64,000 nucleotides of DNA from Sedimenticola hydrogenitrophicus (GTDB lineage: Bacteria; Pseudomonadota; Gammaproteobacteria; Chromatiales; Chromatiaceae), in NCBI RefSeq assembly GCF_029017505.1, contig NZ_JAQGEI010000014.1, forward strand, positions 1-64,000, in the 5' to 3' direction. Positions 30,833-38,843 of this stretch are shown one piece after another. The notes beneath the pieces are model-generated. The model did no database searches. It was not told where the DNA came from and saw only the letters and a list, made by a program, of their open reading frames with translations. The position numbers and the translations under genes were made by a program. The stretch's first letter is position 1, and every line of letters starts with the position of its first letter.

Positions 30833-31552
30833 ATGCATGACCCACACGGCCCCTGTCAGAACCACCTGCTCACCTCCCTCCCGGAGGAGGAGTACGCGCC
30901 TCTGATCCCGTATCTTGAACTGGTCCCGATGCCGCTCGGCATGGTGCTCTACGAGTCTGGCCACGAGTTGCGTCATGTCTATTTTCCCACTACGGCCATC
31001 GTCTCCCTGCTCTACGTCATGCTCGATGGCGCATCGGCCGAAATCGCCGTGGTCGGCAATGAGGGGATCATCGGGGTCGCCCTGTTCATGGGCGGCGAAA
31101 CCATGCCCAACCGGGCCGTCGTGCAGAGCGCCGGCCATGCCTATCGTCTAAAGGGACAACTGCTCAAGCAGGAATTCAATCGCTCCGGCGAGCTGCAGCA
31201 TCTGTTACTACGTTACACCCAGGCCTTGTTGACCCAGATGGCACAGACCGCGGTGTGTAACCGGCATCATACACTCGACCAGCAACTCTGCCGCTGGTTA
31301 CTGCTGAGCATCGACCGCCTGCCCTCCAACGAATTGGCCATGACCCAGGAATTGATCGCGAATATGCTCGGCGTACGCCGCGAGGGTGTCACGGAAGCAG
31401 CGGGCAAACTGCAGAAGGCCGGCCTGATCAGGTATCAACGTGGCCACATCACGGTGCTCGACCGCGCGGGGCTGGAGGCGCGGGCCTGTGAGTGCTATGC
31501 GGTGGTGAAGAAGGAATTCGACCGTCTGCTCCCGGAGGTCGGCATCTGCTGA
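30833..31552 (+). CDS. Crp/Fnr-family transcription regulator
   Basis: 239 residues with the sensor fold LRHVYFPTTAIVSLLYVM and GNEGIIGVALFMGGETMP, and the HTH LAMTQELIANMLGVRREGVT with EAAGKLQKAGLIRYQRG. It lacks Fnr-type cysteine ligands. It is close in layout to the 28120-28833 protein, so the two may be old paralogues controlling the intervening small genes. The 340 bases before it (30493-30832) contain no supported gene and probably its promoter. Confidence 0.87.
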   Translation: MHDPHGPCQNHLLTSLPEEEYAPLIPYLELVPMPLGMVLYESGHELRHVYFPTTAIVSLLYVMLDGASAEIAVVGNEGIIGVALFMGGETMPNRAVVQSAGHAYRLKGQLLKQEFNRSGELQHLLLRYTQALLTQMAQTAVCNRHHTLDQQLCRWLLLSIDRLPSNELAMTQELIANMLGVRREGVTEAAGKLQKAGLIRYQRGHITVLDRAGLEARACECYAVVKKEFDRLLPEVGIC

Positions 31553-31658
31553 CCCGGTTGCTCGCGTGCCGGGTCACCATGAACCCCGGGCATTCCTGGA
31601 GACTGCTTCCCGCGGCTGTTACACGGCCGACAATGCCAGCCACACCGGGAATAATGGG

Positions 31659-31796
31659 TTAGCGTGGCAAGTCGCGCAAGCGGGCGTCGAACTCCGCGAC
31701 GCGATCGAGCAGTTCGAGTACCAGCGCGGCACCGGAAAGGTTCACGCCGGGGTCGCGCTGCCGTTGCTGCGCGATGCGGGTGTGCCGCAGGCTGCA
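31659..31796 (-). pseudogene. C-terminal fragment of a CbpM-type chaperone modulator
   Basis: About 45 codons ending at a TAA (31659-31661) read RDPGVNLSGAALVLELLDRV and AEFDARLRDL, the conserved tail of CbpM (inhibitor of the DnaJ-like CbpA). The frame has no start codon of its own and abuts the DUF1840 stop. The HTH half is gone, and no cbpA is nearby. It is a remnant. Confidence 0.6.
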
Positions 31797-31801
31797 GGAT
31801 T

Positions 31802-32113
31802 TTAGTTGGGACTGTCCCACATCACGTCACATTCCGCCTTTGCCGCCGCCTTGAGCAATTCGATTAAAGGCAAGGCGCGGTGCGGGAGAGTGACGGCTGG
31901 TTCGTCGTCCTCTGCATCCGCCGTCTCCGCTTCAGGCGACCTCTTTTCTGCCGCGATCGCCACCTGCAGACGTGCCAGTGCCGCCGGGACATCCTCTGCA
32001 AGCAGAGCGCCGGGCACCGTACCGCTGTGCCCCATCAGTTTGAGCAGGCAGAGTGCCACGTCACCGAACATCGTTATATCCGCGTAGGCTGGAGAGGAAA
32101 AGGTGACTAGCAT
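31802..32113 (-). CDS. DUF1840-family protein
   Basis: 103 residues with the family pattern: YADITMFGDVALCLLKLMGH, SGTVPGALLAEDVPAALARL, an acidic linker and VTLPHRALPLIELLKAAAKA ending DVMWD. A strong ribosome site (GGAGG) precedes the ATG at 32113. The function is unknown; the family is mostly found in proteobacteria. Confidence 0.85.
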   Translation of the reverse strand: MLVTFSSPAYADITMFGDVALCLLKLMGHSGTVPGALLAEDVPAALARLQVAIAAEKRSPEAETADAEDDEPAVTLPHRALPLIELLKAAAKAECDVMWDSPN

Positions 32114-32212
32114 GATTAGGACCTCCTTGATGCTCGCGTTATAGGCAGCCGCCTCGCGTCCGCCGGTTTACCCTTCCTGGCAAGGCAGGCAACCCAAAGG
32201 ATAGTCGCTGTA

Positions 32213-32707
32213 TCAGCGAACGTCACTCGGGGATGACCAGCCGCCGGCGCATTCACCTGCATAGTGAGTGAGAAAATCGAGAAACGCCGGCTCCGGCAAG
32301 GGCCGGCTGTAGTAGTAGCCATGGAAGATATGGCAACCCTCCCGCTGCAGCAGCTGCGCCTGGGTCCGTTTCTCCACCCCCTCCGCCACCACGGTCAATC
32401 CCAGGCTGCGGCCCATGCCGATGATCGCCTTGACTATCGCCTTGTCATTCTCGTCCACTTCAAGATCCCGGACAAAGGAACGATCGATCTTCAGTTTGTT
32501 GATGGGCAGTTGCTTGAGGCTGCTCAGCGATGAATAGCCGGTGCCGAAGTCATCGATGACGAGCCCCAGCCCCCGCTGTTTCAGACGCGCGAGCGCCTCG
32601 GCCACCGGCTTTGATATCTCCATCACCAGGCTCTCGGTAATCTCCAGCTCCAGGGCGTCCGGCGTCAGACCGGCGTCGGCCAGCACCTCGGTGATCAGTT
32701 GCGGTAG
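32213..32707 (-). pseudogene. C-terminal fragment of an EAL-domain phosphodiesterase
   Basis: 164 codons match the second half of an EAL domain: LELEITESLVMEI, VIDDFGTGYSSLSSLKQLPI, NKLKIDRSFVRDL and VVAEGVEKRTQAQLLQREGC. The EAL motif and N-terminal half are absent. Upstream of about 32707 the frame runs into antisense of the next plus-strand gene. The stop at 32213 is the natural end of the family. The fragment is likely non-functional. Confidence 0.8.
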
Positions 32708-32826
32708 CGACCACCGACTGGCCGGTGGGAGACCGGTGGGTGAACCATTACGGGATCGGCCGGTCTCACCAGGGGCGGCAGGCATATCTGCCGCACTGCG
32801 TCCCCCGGTCCGGAGAGAACCGCCCC

Positions 32827-33165
32827 ATGGCATGTACCGACTATTGCACCCGCCGCCGCTGCCGTCATCTGGCGCTGCTGCTGGTGCTGGCGGTCGCCAT
32901 GCTGCACGGCCCCACCACCTGGAGTGGCATGCTCTCCCCGGTGAATCCAGGCATACAGGCGACAGCCGCGTCCGGGGATACGGACTGCTGTCCCGGGCTC
33001 GTCGGGTCCGCCACGGCCGCCTGCGTGCTTTGCCTCTCCGCTCCCCCCGCCCAGGGATGGGATAGTCTGCCGATGCCATCCGGGGGTGCTGATTTCCAGC
33101 GCCTGGACCACCACCTGATTCAACGCGTCACCGTACCGCCCCTGCGCCCACCCATCACCGGCTGA
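32827..33165 (+). CDS. Small secreted cysteine-containing protein (DUF2946-like)
   Basis: 112 residues from the ATG at 32827. An N-terminal signal-like segment (RHLALLLVLAVAMLHGPTTW) precedes a region with DCCPGL and AACVLCLS, reminiscent of DUF2946 proteins near copper and thiol-redox genes. It lies 84 bases upstream of a DsbE-like gene on the same strand. The family call is tentative. Confidence 0.5.
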   Translation: MACTDYCTRRRCRHLALLLVLAVAMLHGPTTWSGMLSPVNPGIQATAASGDTDCCPGLVGSATAACVLCLSAPPAQGWDSLPMPSGGADFQRLDHHLIQRVTVPPLRPPITG

Positions 33166-33249
33166 TCTCCCCTCACTGCCACCCCGGTTACCGGGTCCGT
33201 CGACGATGGCGCCGCCCTCGTCGATCCATTGTCATACTGGAGATCCATT

Positions 33250-33801
33250 GTGAAGTATCGCTATCTGATTCCCCTCGGCTTGTTCCTGCTGATGGCCGCA
33301 TTGCTCGGTCGCGGCCTGTTTATGAACCCACGCGAGGTCCCCTCGGCCCTGATCGACAAGCCGGTGCCCGCGTTTGATCTGCCGACCCTGCGCGATCCCG
33401 AAAAACGCTTCACCCAAGAGATGTTCAACGGCAAGGTTGCACTCTACAACGTCTTCGCCAGCTGGTGCACCGCCTGCCGCTATGAACACCCGCTGTGGAT
33501 GGAGTTTGCCCGGGAAGGCGAGTACCCGCTGTATGGCTTCAATTACAAGGACCGGCGTGAAGACGCACTGGCGTGGCTGGCCGAACTGGGCGATCCCTAC
33601 GTGGAGATCGCTTACGACTTTCCGGGACTCAGCGGCATGGACTGGGGTGTCTACGGGGTGCCGGAGACATTTATTATCGATAAGTGGGGGACGATCCGCT
33701 ATAAGCAGATCGGCCCCATCAGCCGCGAGATTCTTGACCAGACCATCAGACCCCTGCTCGCCCGACTGCGTCAGGAGACAGGCGCCCCGGCGATGCAATG
33801 A
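33250..33801 (+). CDS. dsbE: DsbE/CcmG-type membrane-anchored thioredoxin
   Basis: From the GTG at 33250 (ribosome site GGAG) the product is 183 residues. One N-terminal anchor helix (YLIPLGLFLLMAALLGRGLF) precedes a periplasmic thioredoxin fold with FASWCTACRYEHPLW (CxxC), the GVYGVPETFIID cis-Pro loop and the family insert. CcmG reduces apocytochrome c or the CcmH partner in cytochrome c maturation. No other ccm genes lie here, so this may be a stand-alone reductant. Dipeptide Thr-Ala in the active site is less common than Pro-Thr or Glu-Pro. Confidence 0.85.
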   Translation: MKYRYLIPLGLFLLMAALLGRGLFMNPREVPSALIDKPVPAFDLPTLRDPEKRFTQEMFNGKVALYNVFASWCTACRYEHPLWMEFAREGEYPLYGFNYKDRREDALAWLAELGDPYVEIAYDFPGLSGMDWGVYGVPETFIIDKWGTIRYKQIGPISREILDQTIRPLLARLRQETGAPAMQ

Positions 33802-33935
33802 TTCCTCCCGCCCCCGGCCCGATAATGCCGGCCGGGGAGCGGGTTGGACAGGAAACCGTCCGCGGATCAGGGCCTGGAAGGAAATGGCTCTGTCCAAGTT
33901 ACTTGTTGGTGTTGATGTATTTTGGTGAATCACCC

Positions 33936-34100
33936 GTAGGAGCGGCTCCGCCACGAACAATGCCGTGATTTTGTAGGAGCGCCTCTGGCGCGAAGGCTTT
34001 TCGCGGCAAAGCCGCTCCTACAGGTCGAGGGATTGTTACGCCGTGGTACACATCCCAGGAGCGGCTCCACCGTGAAGATTGTAGCCAAAGTCGCTCCTGC
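33936..34100. repeat. REP-like hairpin cluster (GTAGGAGCGGC type)
   Basis: At least four copies of GTAGGAGCGSCTC and its complement (GCCGCTCCTAC) form a cluster of hairpins, for example 33936-33955, 33975-33992, 34009-34022 and 34050-34066. The family is common in gammaproteobacterial intergenic DNA (REP/BIME). It lies downstream of dsbE; roles in mRNA stability or as REP-transposase targets are possible. Confidence 0.75.
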
Positions 34101-34167
34101 AAAAGCACCACCCTCGGGCAACACCTAACTGGTACATAGCCAAAGAAATAACGGTTACAGGTTGCTT

Positions 34168-34328
34168 AGGGCTCGCGCAAGAATAATTCCGCAGTACCGA
34201 GGGCGTCACTGGGCCATGTCGGCAAGGCACGCTTTGCAGGCAATGGCCGCTCCCTTGCCAACAAGCGTAACGCCGCCGACGGGGTCCAGTGGCGACCGAA
34301 TACCGGAACTTATTCTTGCGCGAACCCT
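34168..34328 (+). repeat. 161-bp palindromic element, copy A
   Basis: AGGGCTCGCGCAAGAATAA at the left is inverted at the right (TTATTCTTGCGCGAACCCT). The interior contains CGGCAAGGCACGCTTTGCAG and CCCTTGCCAACAAGCGTAAC. A second copy in reverse orientation lies at 36413-36573, of the same length and about 88% identical without gaps. It has no coding capacity and resembles a MITE. Confidence 0.85.
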
Positions 34329-34362
34329 TAGCCCGGGGATCACCCCCCGGGCTGCGTTCGGG

Positions 34363-34656
34363 TCAGTTATCCTGGCCGGATGATGGACCGGGTTTGTCGG
34401 CGCCGCCGGCGCCCTGGCAGCCCGACTGGCCGTGCCCCTTGTGCAGGCACATCCCCATCAGGCACATCACCGCACAGGGCGCCAGGGCGAGGATCAGCGG
34501 GGCTGCCCCGGCCGCCACCAGCCACGCCCAGTTGAACCAGGCTCCCAGTCCCAGCAACACCGCGCCCAACACCAGTTGAACCCGTCGTTGCGACAACCCG
34601 TGCCGCAGCAGCAGATAAAGATCACGTCGGAGCGGACGCCCTGCATTATTAATCAT
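34363..34656 (-). CDS. Small membrane protein with Cys-rich helix end
   Basis: 97 residues. Two hydrophobic segments: VQLVLGAVLLGLGAWFNWAW and LVAAGAAPLILALAPCAVMC, the second leading into LMGMCLHKGHGQSGCQ. The cysteines (PCAVMC, MC, GC) may bind metal. The start overlaps the YncE-like stop as ATGA at 34653-34656. It resembles DUF2892-type membrane proteins loosely. It is last in the three-gene cassette between the 161-bp elements. Confidence 0.6.
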   Translation of the reverse strand: MINNAGRPLRRDLYLLLRHGLSQRRVQLVLGAVLLGLGAWFNWAWLVAAGAAPLILALAPCAVMCLMGMCLHKGHGQSGCQGAGGADKPGPSSGQDN

Positions 34657-35783
34657 GGCTTGCCGCCCTGCCCGGCGGCTGGTGACACGGCGGCTTCCGG
34701 GGCGCTATTCAACAGGGCCATCTGATGACCGATGCCGGTGATGGGAATCTCGCCGACAAGTTGCAGATCACGCTGACTCACCACCCACAGCTTGGGGTCC
34801 CTGCGGCTGGAGACATAGATCTTTCCCGTATCCTTCACCGTGACCAGATGGTAGGGGGCGGGCCCGAGCGGCAGGGTGCGGATGACACCCGTCGCCAGCT
34901 GAATCGCCGCCAGCCTGTTTGCCCCCATTACCGACACATAGAGCTGGCTGCCGTCATCGGATATATCGAGACCGTGCGGATCCTGGCCCACCGGATGGCG
35001 ACGCACCACCTCCCCGCTGTCGATATCCAGTTCGACCACCTGGCCTGCACCGTTGGCCACCACATACAGGCTCGACTCGTCCGGCGACAGCACCATATGC
35101 TCCGGCGCCTGGTCGACCAGCAGATTGCGCCGCACGATCCAGCGGCTGGTATCGATTTCGCTGACCGTGCCGTTACCGGTATTGCTCACCCAGAGCCGGC
35201 TGCCATCGCCATTGGAGATGACGTAATTGGCCACCGGACCAGTCGCCACAACACCGGCCAGTTCACCGCTGTCAAGATCGACCACGCTGATGTTGCCGCC
35301 GCCCGGGTGGGTGGAGACGCCGTAGCGGCCATCCCTTGTGATCAACGCGTGGTGCACCGGTCCCGGGAGATCGATTTGTCGCAGGATACGCCGGTCGCTG
35401 GAGTCGATCTGATAGGCGGTACCGCGCAGGTCGACGCTGCCTGCCATCTGGGCTCCCGCTTCGGCCGCGGGCGCGTGATGGGCGCGGTGTTCATCCTCGG
35501 AAATCCCGGCGGGCTTGGGCGGCACCTGCGCCGCGGCACGCATCTCCAGACTGCCGGCATAGAGCCGGTTGCCGTCGGGCGCGGCCGCCAGTCCATGGCT
35601 GTTGTTTATGCCGTCGATCTCGCCGACGATCCGATCGATGGCGCTGTCGATAATGAGTACCCGATGCGCTTCACCGGTCGGTACGGCGACGTTGGGAGCG
35701 GCGGAGAGACCCAGCGGAGCCAGGGCCAAGGTGAGCGTAGCGGCAGCCGTCACGCAGCTGCGATGCAGAATACAACGGATCAT
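34653..35783 (-). CDS. YncE-type beta-propeller protein, exported
   Basis: From the ATG at 35783 (ribosome site AAGGAAAG) the protein is 376 residues. A signal peptide (CVTAAATLTLALAPLGLSAA) precedes about seven propeller blades with repeats such as ISVVDLDSGELAGVVATG and VVELDIDSGEVVRRHPVGQDPHG. A His-rich insert (EDEHRAHHAPAAEAG) lies near residue 100. Such proteins bind cofactors or cell-envelope ligands, and are often near metal or methanol-oxidation genes; the ligand is unknown. Coupled to the small membrane protein downstream. Confidence 0.8.
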   Translation of the reverse strand: MIRCILHRSCVTAAATLTLALAPLGLSAAPNVAVPTGEAHRVLIIDSAIDRIVGEIDGINNSHGLAAAPDGNRLYAGSLEMRAAAQVPPKPAGISEDEHRAHHAPAAEAGAQMAGSVDLRGTAYQIDSSDRRILRQIDLPGPVHHALITRDGRYGVSTHPGGGNISVVDLDSGELAGVVATGPVANYVISNGDGSRLWVSNTGNGTVSEIDTSRWIVRRNLLVDQAPEHMVLSPDESSLYVVANGAGQVVELDIDSGEVVRRHPVGQDPHGLDISDDGSQLYVSVMGANRLAAIQLATGVIRTLPLGPAPYHLVTVKDTGKIYVSSRRDPKLWVVSQRDLQLVGEIPITGIGHQMALLNSAPEAAVSPAAGQGGKP

Positions 35784-35918
35784 AGTGCTTTCCTTCAATT
35801 CTCAGGGAGCGGGCCAACCCCGCTTATCGGCGGCGAACGTCAGCAGGCGTGCCGTTCGCGGTTCACATTCAGTTGCTGAAGGGCGGAGCCGGACCGCCCG
35901 AGGACGATCAACCGGCTG

Positions 35919-36344
35919 CTAGACCGGGAAGGGAAGCAGCAGTTTCCGATAGAGGAGATAGAGCGGAGGACGGGTGAAATCAGCGCCCGGCCGAGTCATG
36001 GGGAACCGGGCTTCCACGGTCTCTTGCGGCAGATCAGAATCAGACCAAGCGCGTGCATACGGATCCGGTGCAGCGCCATTCTCATCAGCCATGGGCGTAA
36101 GTCGGGAGAGTGTCGGTAACGGGCGGGTCAATCCATCCTGGCAGCGCAGCGTGCGATGGTCGGGTAGATCCTCGGCGTGAAGCGCGCGCTGCCCGGTCGC
36201 CGGCGCCACCCGGTGGCTGTCTGTATTGGTGCACCAGGCGGCTGCCAGGGTACTCGACCATAACCAGAGAAAAGCCAGCAGCACGGCCATTACGCCGTGC
36301 CATCGCCGGGGTATTTCTGCTGTAGCGTGGTTGGGTGACCGCAT
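35919..36344 (-). CDS. Hypothetical exported or membrane-anchored protein
   Basis: From the ATG at 36344 the product is 141 residues with one hydrophobic segment (VMAVLLAFLWLWSSTLAAAW) near residues 18-38. The remainder is polar, with no known motif, and the C-terminus reads LYLLYRKLLLPFP. The upstream extension to 36425 runs into the 161-bp element and is not used. It heads the YncE cassette, 135 bases upstream of that gene. Confidence 0.55.
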   Translation of the reverse strand: MRSPNHATAEIPRRWHGVMAVLLAFLWLWSSTLAAAWCTNTDSHRVAPATGQRALHAEDLPDHRTLRCQDGLTRPLPTLSRLTPMADENGAAPDPYARAWSDSDLPQETVEARFPMTRPGADFTRPPLYLLYRKLLLPFPV

Positions 36345-36412
36345 GGGTAATCCGCTAGCGTTACACGACAATGCCGGTAGGGAGGTACTTTCCCATGGCC
36401 GGCCCTTTACTA

Positions 36413-36573
36413 AGGGCTCGCACAAAAATAAGTTCCTGTATTCAGTCGTCCCTGGACCCCGCCGACGGCGTTACGCTTTTTGGCAAGGGATCAGCCATTG
36501 CCTGCAAAGCGTGCCTTGCCGGCGGGGTCCAGGAACGCCCTCGGTACTACGGAATTATTCTTGCGCGAGCCCT
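36413..36573 (-). repeat. 161-bp palindromic element, copy B (inverted relative to copy A)
   Basis: Its reverse complement aligns base for base with 34168-34328 (about 20 differences over 161). Ends read AGGGCTCGCACAAAAATAAG and GGAATTATTCTTGCGCGAGC, with CCT completing the right end. The inner stem (GGACCCCGCCG/CGGCGGGGTCC) is better preserved here. Together the two copies bracket 34329-36412, the three-gene cassette. Confidence 0.85.
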
Positions 36574-36652
36574 AAGCTCAGAAGGTTGACCACCAGCGAA
36601 CACCAGAGTTCACACACCCCGGCCAATCACCTGACGCGCGTCAATTTACCCG

Positions 36653-36795
36653 CTCAAGTTTCGGAGTTCATTTCACAAAGCCCGAATCGCTGAATTCGTA
36701 GGGTGGATAAGCTTGCGCATCCACCATGAATCGGATGGCGGTGGATGCGCTGACGCTTATCCACCCTACAAGTACTGCGAACTCAGACACTTGAG
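36653..36795. repeat. 143-bp hairpin element, copy 1
   Basis: Outer arms CTCAAGTTTCGGAGTTC and GAACTCAGACACTTGAG; inner stem GTAGGGTGGATAAGC...GCATCCACC pairing with GGTGGATGC...GCTTATCCACCCTAC; loop ATGAATCGGATGGC (36726-36739). A copy of identical length lies at 46645-46787. A half-arm (AACTCAGAAACTTGAGTT) also occurs near 36874. No coding capacity. Confidence 0.85.
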
Positions 36796-36963
36796 TTTGA
36801 ACATAATTACCATGCGTGAGGCCAACGTGTTTTTGCAATCAACAGGTTAATCGGCATTTATTGCTGAATTTGAACTCAGAAACTTGAGTTACCCGGATGA
36901 GGTCCGCTTCAACGATCGTCCTGAGGACCCGACGTAGAGCGGCAGCCAAGCCACCACAAGCCA

Positions 36964-36986
36964 CCCTCTCCCGTTGCGGGAGAGGG
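36964..36986 (-). terminator. Strong hairpin downstream of the hydrogenase operon
   Basis: CCCTCTCCCGTTGCGGGAGAGGG is a perfect 10-bp stem with a short loop, located 21 bases after the hynL stop. No T-run follows on the minus strand, so it may stabilise the mRNA or act as a Rho-associated end rather than a classical intrinsic terminator. Confidence 0.5.
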
Positions 36987-37006
36987 ATCAGCCTAGCGCA
37001 GTGAGG

Positions 37007-38728
37007 TCAGGTGACCTCGACCCGCACCATCTCATCACCCGCTTCATCCGACAGGTGCACCGCGCAGGCGATACAGGGATCGAAGCTGTGGATGGTGCGC
37101 AGGATCTCCAGCGGCTGTTTGGGATCATGCAGCTGGTGGTTGTCCTGCAACGCCGCTTCATAGGCGCCCGCCTTGCCTGCGGTGTCCCGCGGGCCGGCAT
37201 TCCAGGTGGAGGGCACCACCGCCTGATAGTTCTTGATCCTGGTATCCTTGATCACGATCCAGTGACCCAACGCACCGCGCGGGGCCTCCATGTAACCCGC
37301 CCCCTGGCACTCGCTGGGCCAGGTGGAGGGGTCCCACAACTTGTCGTTGAAGGTCTTGCTGTCCCCGGCCTTGATATTGGCAATCAGATCGTCATACCAA
37401 CCCTGCATGCCATCGGCCAGAATCTTCGATTCCAGGGTACGGGCCGCCGTGCGCCCCAGGGTGGAGAAGAGTGCCTCGATCGGCAGGTCGAGCTTTTTCA
37501 GCGCGAAGCCGGCCAACTCTTTGGTCGGCTCATGTCCCTTGGCGTAGAGCAGCAGCACCCGCGCCAGCGGCCCCACCTCCATGGCGTGGTTCTTCCAGCG
37601 CGGCGATTTGAGCCAGGAGTAGGCCTGCTCCACGTCCAGCTGCTTGTAGGGCGGTGTGGGGCCGGTGTAGTTGAGGGTGGTCTCGCCGTCGTAGGGGTGC
37701 AGCCCCTTCTCCTTGCCCCCTTCATAGTCGTACCAGGAGTGTTTGACATACTCCTGAATCTGCGAGGCATCGTGCACGTCGACCTCATGCACGGTACTCA
37801 GGTCGCGATTGAGTATGACGCCGGCCGGGAACAGAAAACCGGACGGATCGTTCATGCTGGTGGCCGGCAGGTCGCCATAGCACATGAAGTTCCCCAGTCC
37901 CTCGCCGCGCTTGAACCAGTCCTTGTAGAACGAGGCGACGGCCAGGGTGTCGGGCAGATAGACCTGGTCCACGAACTGGCGCATCTGGTTGATGATGTCC
38001 TGCACCTGGGAGAGCTTCTTGGCATTGATGGCGGAGTCGGAGTTGAGGTCGATGGGCGACGCCACCCCGCCGACCAGGAAGTTGGGGTGCGGATTCTTGC
38101 CGCCGAAAATGGCGTGCAGTTTGGCCACGTCGCGCTGCCAGGTGAGGGCTTCCAGGTAGTGCGCCACCGCCATCAGGTTGGCCTCGGGCGGCAGTTTGTA
38201 GGCCGGGTGGCCCCAGTAGGCCTTGGAGAAAATGCCCAGCTGACCGCCATCGACAAAGCCCTTCAGCTTCTTCTTCATGTCCGCGAAATAACCGGGTGAG
38301 GACTTGGACCAGCTGCTGAGAGACTGGGCCAGTTCGGAGGTCGCCTTGGGATCGGCGCTCAGGGCCGAGACCACATCCACCCAGTCCAGGGCATGCAGGT
38401 GATAGAAGTGCATCACATGGTCGTGGATATACTGGGCCCCGATCATCAGGTTGCGGATCAGCTGGGCATTCTTGGGGATCTCATAATTCAGGGCATCCTC
38501 GACGGCACGGATGGAGGCCATGCCGTGCACCAGGGTGCAGACACCGCAGATGCGCTGCACGTAGGCCCAGGCATCGCGCGGGTCACGTCCCTTCAGGATG
38601 GTTTCGATACCGCGCACCATGGTGCCGGATGAGTAGGCCTGCCCGATCTTGTCGCCATCCATCTGCGCCTCGATGCGCAGGTGGCCCTCAATACGTGTGA
38701 TCGGATCAACGACAATGCGTTCGCTCAT
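37007..38728 (-). CDS. hynL: [NiFe] hydrogenase large subunit (Isp-type, group 1e)
   Basis: 573 residues from the ATG at 38728 (GGGAG ribosome site). Ni ligands are complete: RICGVCTLVH near residue 62 and DPCIACAVH near the C-terminus. A 15-residue tail after the His (LSDEAGDEMVRVEVT) would be removed by the HynD protease during maturation. VVDPITRIEGHLRIEAQMDG is the N-terminal family signature. It oxidises H2 at the periplasmic face with HynS. It follows isp2 after 115 bases, which completes the hynS-isp1-isp2-hynL order known from Thiocapsa and Allochromatium. Confidence 0.95.
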   Translation of the reverse strand: MSERIVVDPITRIEGHLRIEAQMDGDKIGQAYSSGTMVRGIETILKGRDPRDAWAYVQRICGVCTLVHGMASIRAVEDALNYEIPKNAQLIRNLMIGAQYIHDHVMHFYHLHALDWVDVVSALSADPKATSELAQSLSSWSKSSPGYFADMKKKLKGFVDGGQLGIFSKAYWGHPAYKLPPEANLMAVAHYLEALTWQRDVAKLHAIFGGKNPHPNFLVGGVASPIDLNSDSAINAKKLSQVQDIINQMRQFVDQVYLPDTLAVASFYKDWFKRGEGLGNFMCYGDLPATSMNDPSGFLFPAGVILNRDLSTVHEVDVHDASQIQEYVKHSWYDYEGGKEKGLHPYDGETTLNYTGPTPPYKQLDVEQAYSWLKSPRWKNHAMEVGPLARVLLLYAKGHEPTKELAGFALKKLDLPIEALFSTLGRTAARTLESKILADGMQGWYDDLIANIKAGDSKTFNDKLWDPSTWPSECQGAGYMEAPRGALGHWIVIKDTRIKNYQAVVPSTWNAGPRDTAGKAGAYEAALQDNHQLHDPKQPLEILRTIHSFDPCIACAVHLSDEAGDEMVRVEVT

Positions 38729-38843
38729 AGCTCTGTTCTCCCATAACCGCCCCGCTTCATGCCGGACGGCGATTCGCGCCAATGGCGCTCCTGCGATCTG
38801 TTGTTATGAACCTGCCCCTCGAATGGTTACGGGAGGTTCGACA

